Shown here in pieces: positions 28,318 to 37,367 of a DNA stretch of 64,000 bases. This DNA is from Nostoc flagelliforme FACHB-838 (GTDB lineage: Bacteria > Cyanobacteriota > Cyanobacteriia > Cyanobacteriales > Nostocaceae). How positions within the stretch are numbered: position 1 is the first letter of the stretch; every line of letters begins with the position of its first letter. The stretch is from contig NZ_JACJSI010000011.1 in assembly GCF_014698065.1 (NCBI RefSeq), positions 62,001-126,000 on the forward strand, given 5' to 3'. The position numbers and the translations under genes were made by a program. The notes under the pieces were generated by a model. That model made no database searches. It was not told the origin of the DNA and saw only the letters and a list, made by a program, of their open reading frames with translations.

Positions 28318-28359
28318 AAAAGGCGATCGCAATTGATAATGTAGTGTGATCGCCTTTTT
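28318..28359. terminator. Hairpin upstream of the AT-rich island
   Basis: AAAAGGCGATC pairs with GATCGCCTTTTT over a spacer of about 20 bases, leaving a T run on the plus strand. A terminator-like structure with no plus-strand gene directly before it; it marks the left border of the AT-rich NTase/DUF262 region. Confidence 0.4.
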
Positions 28360-28574
28360 GTGAAAATACCTGTTTTAATTATCCGATTGTATTCTGTGAC
28401 TATTAACAGTTTGTAACTTCTGTTGTCTTTTGTTCGGGCTAACAAAGCTAAAAAATCAAATCACCATTTATTCAAGTATATACACTTATTGACTTGGTAG
28501 ATTTTAGCATTGAATATATGTGTTTGTAGCTATAAAAACTTGGCTCAAGTTATGTTGATTAAATAAAATACTCT

Positions 28575-29186
28575 ATGTGGCAGACTTTAATAATTGACCA
28601 AAGCCATATTAATCAAAAGATTGATATATTCAAAGCAGCATTACGTGATTACTCTCTAACAGAGAAATTAATTGTTCAAAAATATATAATACATGGTACA
28701 CCTTATGTTTTTAAAGATGATGAAGGTAAATATTTTGACCTCAAACATGAAATTGCTACTCATTTTGAAGAAAGACCAGAATGTGTACTGATGGTTGGTT
28801 CAGCTAAATTAGGATTTAGTATAGCTCCAAGTAAATTATGGAATTCGTTCTCTGAAGAATCAGATATAGATATAGCTATTATATCTAGAGAAATTTTTGA
28901 AAAATTTTGGTCAGAGTTATATGATTTCGACATAAGTTTAGTATCTAGAACTGATAGAGAAGAACAAAGGTATAAAAAATTTTTAAAATATTTTTTTAAA
29001 GGGTGGCTAAGACCAGATTTATTTCCATTTAAATATTCTCGTAAAAATGAGTGGTTTGAATATTTTAAATCAATCTCTTATAATTATACACCCCAAAAAA
29101 TAGCAGGGGGTATTTATTATAATTCCGCTCTCTTTGAAAAATATCACATACAGAATATCAAAAAACTGAGACAGGAGGATGTTTAA
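28575..29186 (+). CDS. Nucleotidyltransferase-like protein paired with DUF262
   Basis: A 203-residue protein I do not recognise by name. It contains GS at 75-76 (VLMVGSAKLGFS) followed by SDIDIAII at 96-103. GS-x(n)-DxD is the core of the polymerase-beta type nucleotidyltransferase fold, with D97 and D99 as likely metal ligands. The rest is aromatic and charged (KKFLKYFFKGWLRPDLFPF). It ends one base before the DUF262 start and the two are surely one operon. The DNA is strikingly AT-rich and lacks HIP1 sites, unlike its neighbours, so recent transfer is likely. A role as toxin or as a defence-system NTase is inference. A substrate-free structural role is also possible. Confidence 0.75.
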   Translation: MWQTLIIDQSHINQKIDIFKAALRDYSLTEKLIVQKYIIHGTPYVFKDDEGKYFDLKHEIATHFEERPECVLMVGSAKLGFSIAPSKLWNSFSEESDIDIAIISREIFEKFWSELYDFDISLVSRTDREEQRYKKFLKYFFKGWLRPDLFPFKYSRKNEWFEYFKSISYNYTPQKIAGGIYYNSALFEKYHIQNIKKLRQEDV

Positions 29187-29187
29187 A

Positions 29188-30210
29188 ATGAGCAAAAATG
29201 GTATTGCAACTAATAAAAAAGTTTTAGATTTATTCAACATGATGAAAACTGGTACTTTAATACTTGCTCCATCTTTTCAAAGAAAGCTTGTATGGAATGA
29301 TGCACATAAAGAAAAATTTATAGAAACAATTTTATTAAAACTTCCTTTCCCTGAAATATATCTAGCTGATGGTGAAATCGATCTTGATATTCAAACATCA
29401 AAAACACTTGTCGTAGATGGTCAACAAAGATTAAGTACAATCTACCAATATGTCACAGCATCACCAGAATTCACTATCAAAAATATCAGTAAGTTTGAAA
29501 AATTGTCTACACAAGAAAAAACAGATTTTTTTGATTATACAGTTGTCGTTAGAGATTTAGGAAGAATTCCTGAAAGTGAAATTAGAGAAGTTTTTAAGAG
29601 AATAAACTCTGTACAATACGCACTAAATGCAATAGAAATTAGCAACTCATTATACGAAGGGGAGTTCATCACAACTGCTAAAGATATTCTAGAAAATAAT
29701 GCTATTTTTACTAGTTTAGAGGTCTTTAGTGAAGGTGAATTTTCTCGTATGAAAGACCTAGAATATGTATTGCTAATTATGTCAACAATAGAAGAAGGTG
29801 GTTATTTTACTAGTGATAAAGAGGTAAAGACCTATGTAGAAAAGTATAATAATGAATATCCAAATAAAGAGTTAATGTCTAATAATTTTAACGAAGCATC
29901 TAGATTAATTATTGGGTCTAATCTCCCTTCAGATAGTTTGTGGATAAAGAAGTCTAGTTTGTTTACTTTAATGGTTGAATTAATAAAAATTAAAAACAAG
30001 TATGGTTATTTACCTCAAGAGGAAACTTTAGCTCATGCTTTAAAATCTTTAGAAGAAGAGCTACATATAAATAAGAAAGAAGATTTATCTAAAAATATGT
30101 TTGCTCAATATTATTATTATACACATCAAGGTACTGCTAGTAGAAAAGGACGTAATGTTCGCGGTCAACTTATAAGTAAAATTTTAGAAAAAACTATGAA
30201 TGTAAATTAG
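29188..30210 (+). CDS. DUF262-domain protein (ParB/GmrS-like nuclease fold), no HNH part
   Basis: A 340-residue protein. ATG 29188 is chosen because AGGAGG at 29173-29178 stands 9 bases upstream; an ATG at 29179 would touch that site. The DUF262 signature is clear: SFQRKLVW (29-36), a helix KEKFIETILLKLPFPEIYL, DGQQRLSTI starting at D77, and FKRINSVQYALNAIEISNSLY near 140-160. This ParB-like DGQQR motif binds or hydrolyses nucleotides in GmrSD-type restriction enzymes. The HNH (DUF1524/GmrD) nuclease half is absent, and the C-terminus is helical instead. Together with the upstream NTase-like protein it forms a two-gene AT-rich module. Confidence 0.87.
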   Translation: MSKNGIATNKKVLDLFNMMKTGTLILAPSFQRKLVWNDAHKEKFIETILLKLPFPEIYLADGEIDLDIQTSKTLVVDGQQRLSTIYQYVTASPEFTIKNISKFEKLSTQEKTDFFDYTVVVRDLGRIPESEIREVFKRINSVQYALNAIEISNSLYEGEFITTAKDILENNAIFTSLEVFSEGEFSRMKDLEYVLLIMSTIEEGGYFTSDKEVKTYVEKYNNEYPNKELMSNNFNEASRLIIGSNLPSDSLWIKKSSLFTLMVELIKIKNKYGYLPQEETLAHALKSLEEELHINKKEDLSKNMFAQYYYYTHQGTASRKGRNVRGQLISKILEKTMNVN

Positions 30211-30318
30211 CGAATGTTGTAAAGTTAGTTTTTATATAGTAGACATTAAATTGAACTAGTAAACACATTAGTAGAACAAGGCAAAAGTGAAAATTAAATT
30301 TGATAACTAAATACGCTA

Positions 30319-33300
30319 TCACCTACCAGAACATAAAGCACGATCGCTTTTCATTACCTTCTGATTAGTCTGCAAATAATCATGTAGCAAAATGCAACCC
30401 CGAGCCAGTAATTTTTCCAGTTCGATATCTGCCAAATTCTGGAAAATTACTGTGCCATTACCACTACCCGCAGCCAGAGTCTTGCCGTCATTACTAAAAC
30501 TAACGCTGGTTAACTCTTGCTTATCACCTTTCAAAGCAATCAGCAACGTTCCTTCTCGGTTCCAAATTCTCACTTTGTCATCACTGCTAGCTGCTAAAGT
30601 TTTACCATCGGGGCTAAAACTCACACTGATGAAACTATCACCATCGCCTGTAAGATTATTTAGCAAATGACCGTCCCGGCTCCAAATCTTCACTGTGCTA
30701 TCAATACTTACTGAAGCGGTCGCCTGACTATCAGGCGACCAAGCAACCCCATTTACTCGGCGGCTATGACCAGTTAATGTGTATAGCAATTTACCATTCA
30801 CACTCCAAATTTTCACGGTTTTATCATCGCTAGCTGAGGCTAGCAATTTGCCATCAGGACTAAAGCTGACCCAATTCACATCATCTTGATGTCCCTGCAA
30901 GATGTTAAGCAGTTTACCGTTTCTATTCCAAAGCTTCACCGTTTTATCTTTACTAGCCGAGGCAATTATTTGACTATCAGACGACCAAGCTACACTCAAG
31001 ACAGCATAATTATGACCCTGTAAAGTATTGAGCAGTTTACCGTCTCGACTCCAAAGCTTTACAGTTTTATCTTTACTAGCCGAAGCAATTACTTGACCAT
31101 CGGGGCTGAAACTAACGCCCCATACTTGACCATCATGCCCTGTAAATGTACGGAGTAGCTTACCGTCGCGGTTGAAAAGTTTTACAGTTCTGTCTCGACT
31201 TGCTGCTGCTAAGGTGCGATCGTCTGGGCTAAAACTAATGCCAGTTACCCAGTCATCGTCATTGGCTTTGGGGTTTCGCAGTAACACATCGTCCCAATGC
31301 CAAAGTTTAATAGTTTTGTCCCGACTGGCGGAAGCAAGGGTGCGACCGTCTGGGCTGAAACTGACGCTATTCACCCAATTATTATGTCCCTTCAGGGTTC
31401 CCAACAACATACCTTCAGAACTCCAAAGTCTGATTGTCTCGTCGGTACTTGCAGAAGCGATCGTATTACCATCACGGCTAAAACTGACGCTGGTAACTCC
31501 AGCACTATGCCCTGACAATGTTCGCAGTAGCTTCCCCTCCAGATTCCACAGTTTGATTGTCTGGTCTAAACTAGCAGAAGCGATAAGCCCTTTGGACATG
31601 GCTTTGCTTACCGCTTTCCCATCGGCTGACCAAGCTATACTTAAGACTGCATCTTCATGTCCCTGCAAAGTTTTGAGCAGCTTACCGTCTCGACTCCACA
31701 ATTTCACCGTCTGGTCAGCACTCCCGGAAGCAATGGTTTGACCATCGGTTGACCAAGCGACACTCAAGACTGCACCATCATGTCCCTGCAAGGTTTTAAG
31801 CCGCTTACCATCTCGACTCCACAGTTTCACTGTCTTGTCTGTACTCGCCGAAGCAATAATCTGCCCATCTGGGCTGAAACTAACACTATTCACCACAGCT
31901 TGATGCCCTAATAAGGTAGCAAGCTGTTGACCCTCTCGACTCCAAAGTTTCACCGTCCTGTCTTGACTGGCGGAAGCAACAATTTGACCATCTGGGCTGA
32001 AACTGACGCTATTAACTACATCTGCATGCCCCGACAAGGTTCTAAGCAAGCTGCCATCAGGATGCCAGAGTTTGATTGTAGTATCTGCGCTGGCTGAGGC
32101 AATTAAAGAGCGATCGGGGCTGAATGCAACACTATTTACCCCAGATATATGCCCGTCCAAGCGGTTATGTTCTTTTAACCCAGAAACGGCTTGATATAAT
32201 GCCGTCTGTACTTGCTCTTTTGTATAGGAATCTACCCAGACTGTTTGTTGTAATTTTCTCCCTGCTTTTAAACCTTCCTTTAAGGCATCAATACCTTTTT
32301 GAGAGGCAAAGAGGGCTTCACTGGATGCACTGAGGGTTTTAATTTCGCTATCTACTGCTGTCACTATGGAAACACTTAATCCTAATATGGCGAGAAAAGA
32401 AGCAGTTAGGGCGATTTTTAGCGAACGATTTAATTGAGCTTCACTGAGCCTTTGTTTCTTTTGACTTTCTGCAAGTTTAGCTGTTAACTCTTTTTCTTTA
32501 AGTTCAGCTCGCAATTGCTCAATTTCTAACTGACTTAATTCTTCTCGCTTGTGTAATTCTCGCAATTCTGTTAATAAGTCCAAACTTTGTTGAGGATGAG
32601 AATCTATCAATTGCGATCGCTGGCTATTTTGGCTAAGTTCGCTCTTGAGCCGATCAATTTCAGCTTTACTTTGTTCTACTTTGGAGCGCAACTGATTTAG
32701 TTGTACCTGTAAGCTCGATTCTTGTTGTTGCAGGTAGCGAATCAAGTCTACTAAATAATCGTGAATCAGTTGATAGCGTTCTGGTATATCAGGAAAAAGA
32801 ACCACTAAGCCTGAGCTTACTAAAATCTCTAATACTAAATCTAATTTGCCAGCATCTTCTAACTCTGCTAGCTGCGCCGTTAACTCAGCACGAGTTTTAA
32901 AAGGTCGGTTGTTACTTTCATCTGTAAGTAAATATAAGACGAGTAAAGCAGCTCGTTCATTCTCTGGGCCGCAGTCTTTAATTAGTTCCTTAAGATATCG
33001 CTCGATGAGTTTATTGGGTCTATATGGCTGATATTCTTCTAGTGTAGTAATGCGCTCATCTTGAATTTGCGCTCCCACAACTTGTAATTCAATGGGGCGG
33101 ACTTCTCCAAATTCTGTTGATAAATCTTCGATTAAGGCATCAATTAAAGCAGGTGATAAATTAAAGTGCGATCGCTCTGTCAATTTTTGGATAATTGCTT
33201 TAGCATATTCTGGCGAAAAATTATTTAACTGGTAGCGGATATGCTTGTCGAGAATATTATTATTAATCGCTTCCAGGGCGGAAAGATTTTTAAAGTCTAA

Positions 33301-35487
33301 TAAACGATGTAAATAATCTTCTCGCAAGGAAAAAATAACTTTTACAAAGGGTATATTCAGACAATCGCTAATAAATTTATCAAACTCCTGTTTTTGATTG
33401 CGATCGCTATAACCAAAGAAAAATTCTTCAAACTGGTCAAAAATTAAAACTGTGATCAGATGGTTGTCAGCATTTTCTTTTAGTTGTTGTAAAATTCTAA
33501 AAATGGCGATCAGTGTGTCGGAGTAGGGCAAAGCTTCTGCTTCATTGGCTACTTCTGGCTTCATATCAGCGTAAATGGCAAGCGATGGGTCACTAGACAT
33601 CGCCTCACTTAAAGATTTTCCTAATTCCCGTGGCCAATCTGTATAAACTTGTAGTACCACAGGCACGGCTATTTGATCGCCAATGGCTCGATTTTGCAGT
33701 GCCGGAACTAAACCCGCCGTGACAATAGAACTCTTGCCTACCCCTGATTGACCATGAATCACCGTTAGCTTTTGATCGGCGCGGCTAATTCTGCCAATTA
33801 AGTTATTAATATCACGCTCCCGACCAGAAGCGGCAATTTCTAAAGCCACGCTGGTACTTCCAGAAGGTGACATCAATGCTGGGTTTGTCGCTTGCCTTTG
33901 GGGTTGCAAGCGTCCTGCACCGATAAAAGCCCGAAAACCATACTGCTGCTCAACAGAACGCCGTTTCTGTCGAATGTAATAAGCTTCCAGATAGCGACCT
34001 TCTTCAAAGTAGAGCGATCGCAGTGTTCGCAATAAGCGAATATAACGATGGGCATCGTATTGATGGGCACTGCTTTCTAAGGCTGTCGGCAGTTCTTTTG
34101 TCGCCTTTTCTAAATATTCATGAGCGACTTCTAGCTCACCTGTATTGCGCTGTGCTTTTGCCAAAACTAAATAGTAAATTTGCGCCAATAATAATGGAAA
34201 TAAGCAGTTATGAGGGTCGTTGTGCTTTTGCGCCTCACCTAATTTCAGCAGTGATACGTGTGCTAAGATACTCGCCTGTACCCACCGCGACTGCTGCACA
34301 GCCACTTGCGCCAGAAAACCGTAGTCACAAGCTAATTGAATTTGACTACCATAAGTTTGATGTAACTCCAAAGACTTTTGAGCAACAGTCTGCAACTCTT
34401 CCCACTCTTGCAGATATTGCAAAACCTCTGCAAGTTGACCAATAAATCCAGCAACTATGTCTAAACGTCCAGCCACCTGCAAGATATTCAAGCACTGCTG
34501 GAAATAAGATTTAGCTGTATACCAATGGCGACGGTTTTCTGTTTGATTTTGCTCGGCAAAACGGCAATAACACAGCCCAATATAAAACAACAAAGTTCCC
34601 TGTCGCAGAAGTAAAGGAGATGGGGGAGATGGAGGCTTAGACGAAGAAAATACCCCCTCATCTCCCCCTGCTGCCTCTGCTCCCCCTGCTCTCTTCCCCT
34701 CTGTCTCCACCAAGTTTTGCCAAACTAGCAAGCTTTGCTGAAAATGGCTTAAAGCTGTATTGATGCGATCGCTAATATAATTATCTAAACCAAAAACAAA
34801 TTCTAAACTAGCGTGTAATTCTGGCTCTAAGGTAATACCACGATTGTGCAACTCTTTAATGGCAAAGTGGAGTTCATAGCTATGTTCCCAGACTTGCTCG
34901 ACTGTGGAATAATGCTTTGGGAGTTGAGGAGGTTGGTGTTGTGCGGCGTCGGTTCGTAACACCGTAGCAAATAAAGAGTCAGTTTCCTGTTGCAGAAATT
35001 GCAGCAGTGATTGAGTTGTCATTTCAAACCGAATCGGTGTCGCCGCCCAACTAGCGAAATCTGGTGCTAAACGCACTACTTTTTGCAATACATCCTCATT
35101 CACCCACACAATCATCGGAAATGGGTGGCGTTTGCGAAATTCATCTCGAATATGATTGACAGACCTAAGTAAATCATCAAGTCCATCTACTGACTCTAAA
35201 CCTAAAATCATCAACGCCGATGGCGGATTAGCTGCGGTTAGCAATTGTAAATGAATACTTGTGTAAAGACTTCTAGCATTATGCGGCAGAACTACCTTTT
35301 GAATTTGGTGTACCTCTGAAGAGAGTTCTTCGAGTCTTTGTAGCATAAGCTCTTGCAAAACTCGATAATTGCAGCACACCAAAACTAGGGAAAACTGACC
35401 ACTAGAAAGGGTAATTGCTCTCCCCAAACTTCGCAAAGCACGCTCGTTAGCTGCTCTTACATCTACTTGTGGGTGTCGTTCAACCAT
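30319..35487 (-). CDS. Giant STAND-type NTPase with TPR-like region, TM segment and 14 WD40 repeats
   Basis: A 1,722-residue protein. Residues 1-170 are an alpha/beta domain with MIVWVNEDVLQKVVRLAPDF. Helical TPR-like repeats run to about 520. The NTPase domain has Walker A GQSGVGKSS near 579 and Walker B-like LIFDQFEEFFF. A coiled coil (about 930-1020), a hydrophobic segment (about 1022-1044) and 14 WD40 units (about 1109-1700) complete it, enough for two seven-bladed propellers. Many units are near copies (FSPDGQIIASAS.DKTVKLW). Unit 5 carries an extra SKAMSKG insert. STAND proteins are ATP-driven switches in signalling and defence. The start overlaps the upstream ATPase gene by 25 bases, so the pair is co-translated. 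A low-complexity insert at 34613-34705 lies in the TPR region. Confidence 0.9.
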   Translation of the reverse strand: MVERHPQVDVRAANERALRSLGRAITLSSGQFSLVLVCCNYRVLQELMLQRLEELSSEVHQIQKVVLPHNARSLYTSIHLQLLTAANPPSALMILGLESVDGLDDLLRSVNHIRDEFRKRHPFPMIVWVNEDVLQKVVRLAPDFASWAATPIRFEMTTQSLLQFLQQETDSLFATVLRTDAAQHQPPQLPKHYSTVEQVWEHSYELHFAIKELHNRGITLEPELHASLEFVFGLDNYISDRINTALSHFQQSLLVWQNLVETEGKRAGGAEAAGGDEGVFSSSKPPSPPSPLLLRQGTLLFYIGLCYCRFAEQNQTENRRHWYTAKSYFQQCLNILQVAGRLDIVAGFIGQLAEVLQYLQEWEELQTVAQKSLELHQTYGSQIQLACDYGFLAQVAVQQSRWVQASILAHVSLLKLGEAQKHNDPHNCLFPLLLAQIYYLVLAKAQRNTGELEVAHEYLEKATKELPTALESSAHQYDAHRYIRLLRTLRSLYFEEGRYLEAYYIRQKRRSVEQQYGFRAFIGAGRLQPQRQATNPALMSPSGSTSVALEIAASGRERDINNLIGRISRADQKLTVIHGQSGVGKSSIVTAGLVPALQNRAIGDQIAVPVVLQVYTDWPRELGKSLSEAMSSDPSLAIYADMKPEVANEAEALPYSDTLIAIFRILQQLKENADNHLITVLIFDQFEEFFFGYSDRNQKQEFDKFISDCLNIPFVKVIFSLREDYLHRLLDFKNLSALEAINNNILDKHIRYQLNNFSPEYAKAIIQKLTERSHFNLSPALIDALIEDLSTEFGEVRPIELQVVGAQIQDERITTLEEYQPYRPNKLIERYLKELIKDCGPENERAALLVLYLLTDESNNRPFKTRAELTAQLAELEDAGKLDLVLEILVSSGLVVLFPDIPERYQLIHDYLVDLIRYLQQQESSLQVQLNQLRSKVEQSKAEIDRLKSELSQNSQRSQLIDSHPQQSLDLLTELRELHKREELSQLEIEQLRAELKEKELTAKLAESQKKQRLSEAQLNRSLKIALTASFLAILGLSVSIVTAVDSEIKTLSASSEALFASQKGIDALKEGLKAGRKLQQTVWVDSYTKEQVQTALYQAVSGLKEHNRLDGHISGVNSVAFSPDRSLIASASADTTIKLWHPDGSLLRTLSGHADVVNSVSFSPDGQIVASASQDRTVKLWSREGQQLATLLGHQAVVNSVSFSPDGQIIASASTDKTVKLWSRDGKRLKTLQGHDGAVLSVAWSTDGQTIASGSADQTVKLWSRDGKLLKTLQGHEDAVLSIAWSADGKAVSKAMSKGLIASASLDQTIKLWNLEGKLLRTLSGHSAGVTSVSFSRDGNTIASASTDETIRLWSSEGMLLGTLKGHNNWVNSVSFSPDGRTLASASRDKTIKLWHWDDVLLRNPKANDDDWVTGISFSPDDRTLAAASRDRTVKLFNRDGKLLRTFTGHDGQVWGVSFSPDGQVIASASKDKTVKLWSRDGKLLNTLQGHNYAVLSVAWSSDSQIIASASKDKTVKLWNRNGKLLNILQGHQDDVNWVSFSPDGKLLASASDDKTVKIWSVNGKLLYTLTGHSRRVNGVAWSPDSQATASVSIDSTVKIWSRDGHLLNNLTGDGDSFISVSFSPDGKTLAASSDDKVRIWNREGTLLIALKGDKQELTSVSFSNDGKTLAAGSGNGTVIFQNLADIELEKLLARGCILLHDYLQTNQKVMKSDRALCSGR
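34613..34705. repeat. Low-complexity repeat insert in frame within STAND gene
   Basis: GGAGATGGGGGAGATGGAGG and CCTCTGCTCCCCCTGCTC-type repeats, otherwise found between genes here (42755-42810, 49720-49760), encode a Gly/Ala- and Pro/Ser-rich insert (AGGAEAAGGDEG, then SKPPSPPSPL) in the middle of a helical repeat region, without breaking the frame. Confidence 0.6.
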
Positions 35488-36794
35488 GATTTAAATTTTT
35501 CCGTCTCTGCTAAAACTGGGTTGACGGCAAACCAAGCTCCTTGATGATCGCGGTATTCAAATACAAATAAACTTCGCAATAGAGCGTGGTATTGTATATC
35601 ACCTCTGACTCTCTGGTGTTGCACCACCTGAAAGATTAATTCCCACTCATGGGGGTCGATGGCGTTGGCTCGGTAATCCCGCTGTCTTTGAATTACCAGT
35701 TCGACACATTCCCGATCAAAAGGTGGATCTTGTTCTCGCAGACAGTCAAACAGTAATCCTAGTAAGTCGCGTACATGACCACCACTCATCAGGCACAATC
35801 GATCTAAGGTTTCCAAACTATCAAACACTTCTGTTATTAAGCCTAACCGATCGCTAGGCAAAATGTCTGGAAAACCCCTAGCTAGAACCATTTGCCGCAT
35901 CATTGCTAGCCCTTGAGGAAAAACCTCTCCAGAGCGCAAACGTACAGGTATCATCGGTAAGACTTTGGGGGCGACTCCTCCCCCCAAACGATGCTGAAGT
36001 TCAGCGCTATCGTTGGAGAAAGTCAGGGCTAAGGGAATAGTGTAGACTATATGACAATTCAGTTTGCGTAACTGTTCACCACGTTGAATAAATAAGTATT
36101 CTGGCAGCGATCGCCCCGATGGTAAAGGTCGAATTGCGACTCTATCCAAGTTATCAACAATTACTACTAATCCTTTTTTACCCCTGGCTTTCAGTTCATT
36201 GGTGGCACGTTCTAGCAATTCTTGATTAATTGACTGTAAAATATTTGCTGTTCGCGGTTCTAAATAATCTCTTAACCGCCGCCGTAATTGGGGACTTTCT
36301 TTAGTTTTAGCTGTAATTTTGGCAATTCCCACTGACAACTCTGCCTCTACGCCAAGATCAATTGGCGTTTGCAAGAAATCAACCAGTTCACCAAACAACT
36401 TGGTAAAATAGGCAGGCTTGAACCTAATTTTCATGGCTTCTAGGCTTTCACTCACCTGTCCAGCGATCGCCAACAAAATATCAGTCACATCCACATCTGC
36501 CATTTCTAAGACATGGGTAGACTCAAAGTAAACTACATGAAACTGTTGCACTTCTAACTCAGCTTTGAGGCGCAACAACTCCGTTGATTTTCCACAACCG
36601 AGATGTCCTGTAAATAGCTGACAGGTTGGGATATCCGGCGAGATTCGAGCGATCGTGCGCTGCAAAGCTTCAATAATTTTGCCACCCCGTACCGCAGCAA
36701 AATCGATATAGTACCTGCGATCGCTAGCGTTTCCTATAATTAGAGGTCTGCTTGGATTGCAAGCCTGATAAAATCTTTCTAAATCTAGGAGCAT
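35463..36794 (-). CDS. P-loop (AAA/STAND-like) ATPase, first gene of STAND operon
   Basis: A 443-residue ATPase. Walker A is GHLGCGKST near 62-70, and Walker B is KKGLVVIVDNLDRV near 205-217. Following helices contain LEYLFIQRGEQLRKL-like and LCLMSGGHVRDLLGLLFDCL motifs typical of ORC/STAND-type AAA proteins. No HTH or membrane segment is obvious. Its stop lies inside the start of the WD40-STAND gene (25-base overlap), so the two proteins are made together and probably interact. The family is common in cyanobacteria beside WD40 or TPR STAND proteins. The signal it senses is unknown. Confidence 0.85.
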   Translation of the reverse strand: MLLDLERFYQACNPSRPLIIGNASDRRYYIDFAAVRGGKIIEALQRTIARISPDIPTCQLFTGHLGCGKSTELLRLKAELEVQQFHVVYFESTHVLEMADVDVTDILLAIAGQVSESLEAMKIRFKPAYFTKLFGELVDFLQTPIDLGVEAELSVGIAKITAKTKESPQLRRRLRDYLEPRTANILQSINQELLERATNELKARGKKGLVVIVDNLDRVAIRPLPSGRSLPEYLFIQRGEQLRKLNCHIVYTIPLALTFSNDSAELQHRLGGGVAPKVLPMIPVRLRSGEVFPQGLAMMRQMVLARGFPDILPSDRLGLITEVFDSLETLDRLCLMSGGHVRDLLGLLFDCLREQDPPFDRECVELVIQRQRDYRANAIDPHEWELIFQVVQHQRVRGDIQYHALLRSLFVFEYRDHQGAWFAVNPVLAETEKFKSWLNDTHK

Positions 36795-37312
36795 AACTAA
36801 TCGAGTTCACTTAGGAATAGAAATGACAAAATCTGCTGAATAAATATATCGATTTTAGGAAATTTATCTCTTAATTTAAGTACATCTCTCTCAAAATACT
36901 AACTAAATTCGCAGCATTCGGGACAATTTTTCATGTCTTACGTTGGGTATAACATATAGCAATGCTGATATTTAATTTTAAGTAAGCAAAAATACTCCTA
37001 TAAGTGAAAATTGAATAATTATCTTATATATAATAAGTTACTCTTATGAATATTAAAAATATCTAGCACTAAAAAAGGTACTGTGAAGTACAATTTGGGG
37101 TGCTGTTAAGATAATTCGTAATAATACTTTCTACGAGACGCTGCGCGTAGCTTGCTTGTTTGTAGTGGTACGCGGCACTAACGTAATAAAGTTTTGTAAC
37201 GGTAATTTAGATCCGGCCACAAAATTTGCAAAACAAAAAGGGATGAAAACATGGGATTTCCTTCAAGTTTGGACACCTAGCCTAATGAGGATATTCTTAT
37301 GCAAAGAAACAA
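36795..37312. other. Upstream region of the STAND operon, no gene
   Basis: About 520 AT-rich bases between the start of the ATPase gene and the peroxiredoxin terminator. A CTACGAGACGCTGCGCG small dispersed repeat is at 37133-37149. The leftward promoter should lie near 36795-36900. A 75-codon plus-strand frame at 37156-37383 runs into the peroxiredoxin terminator and is not considered real. Confidence 0.5.
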
Positions 37313-37338
37313 AGACGCCAAGATATAACTTGGCGTCT
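37313..37338 (-). terminator. Terminator of the peroxiredoxin gene
   Basis: AGACGCCAAG pairs exactly with CTTGGCGTCT (10 bp) around ATATAA. On the minus strand the stem is followed by TTTGTTTCTTTG, a T-rich tract, 30 bases after the stop codon: a good rho-independent terminator. Confidence 0.75.
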
Positions 37339-37367
37339 CTGCTTCTTATCCGAAATCATTTTCAGAT

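Noticed and set aside
28257..28445. A 62-codon minus-strand frame upstream of Uma2.
   Set aside because: It spans the AAAAGGCGATC hairpin and has no ribosome site or family pattern.
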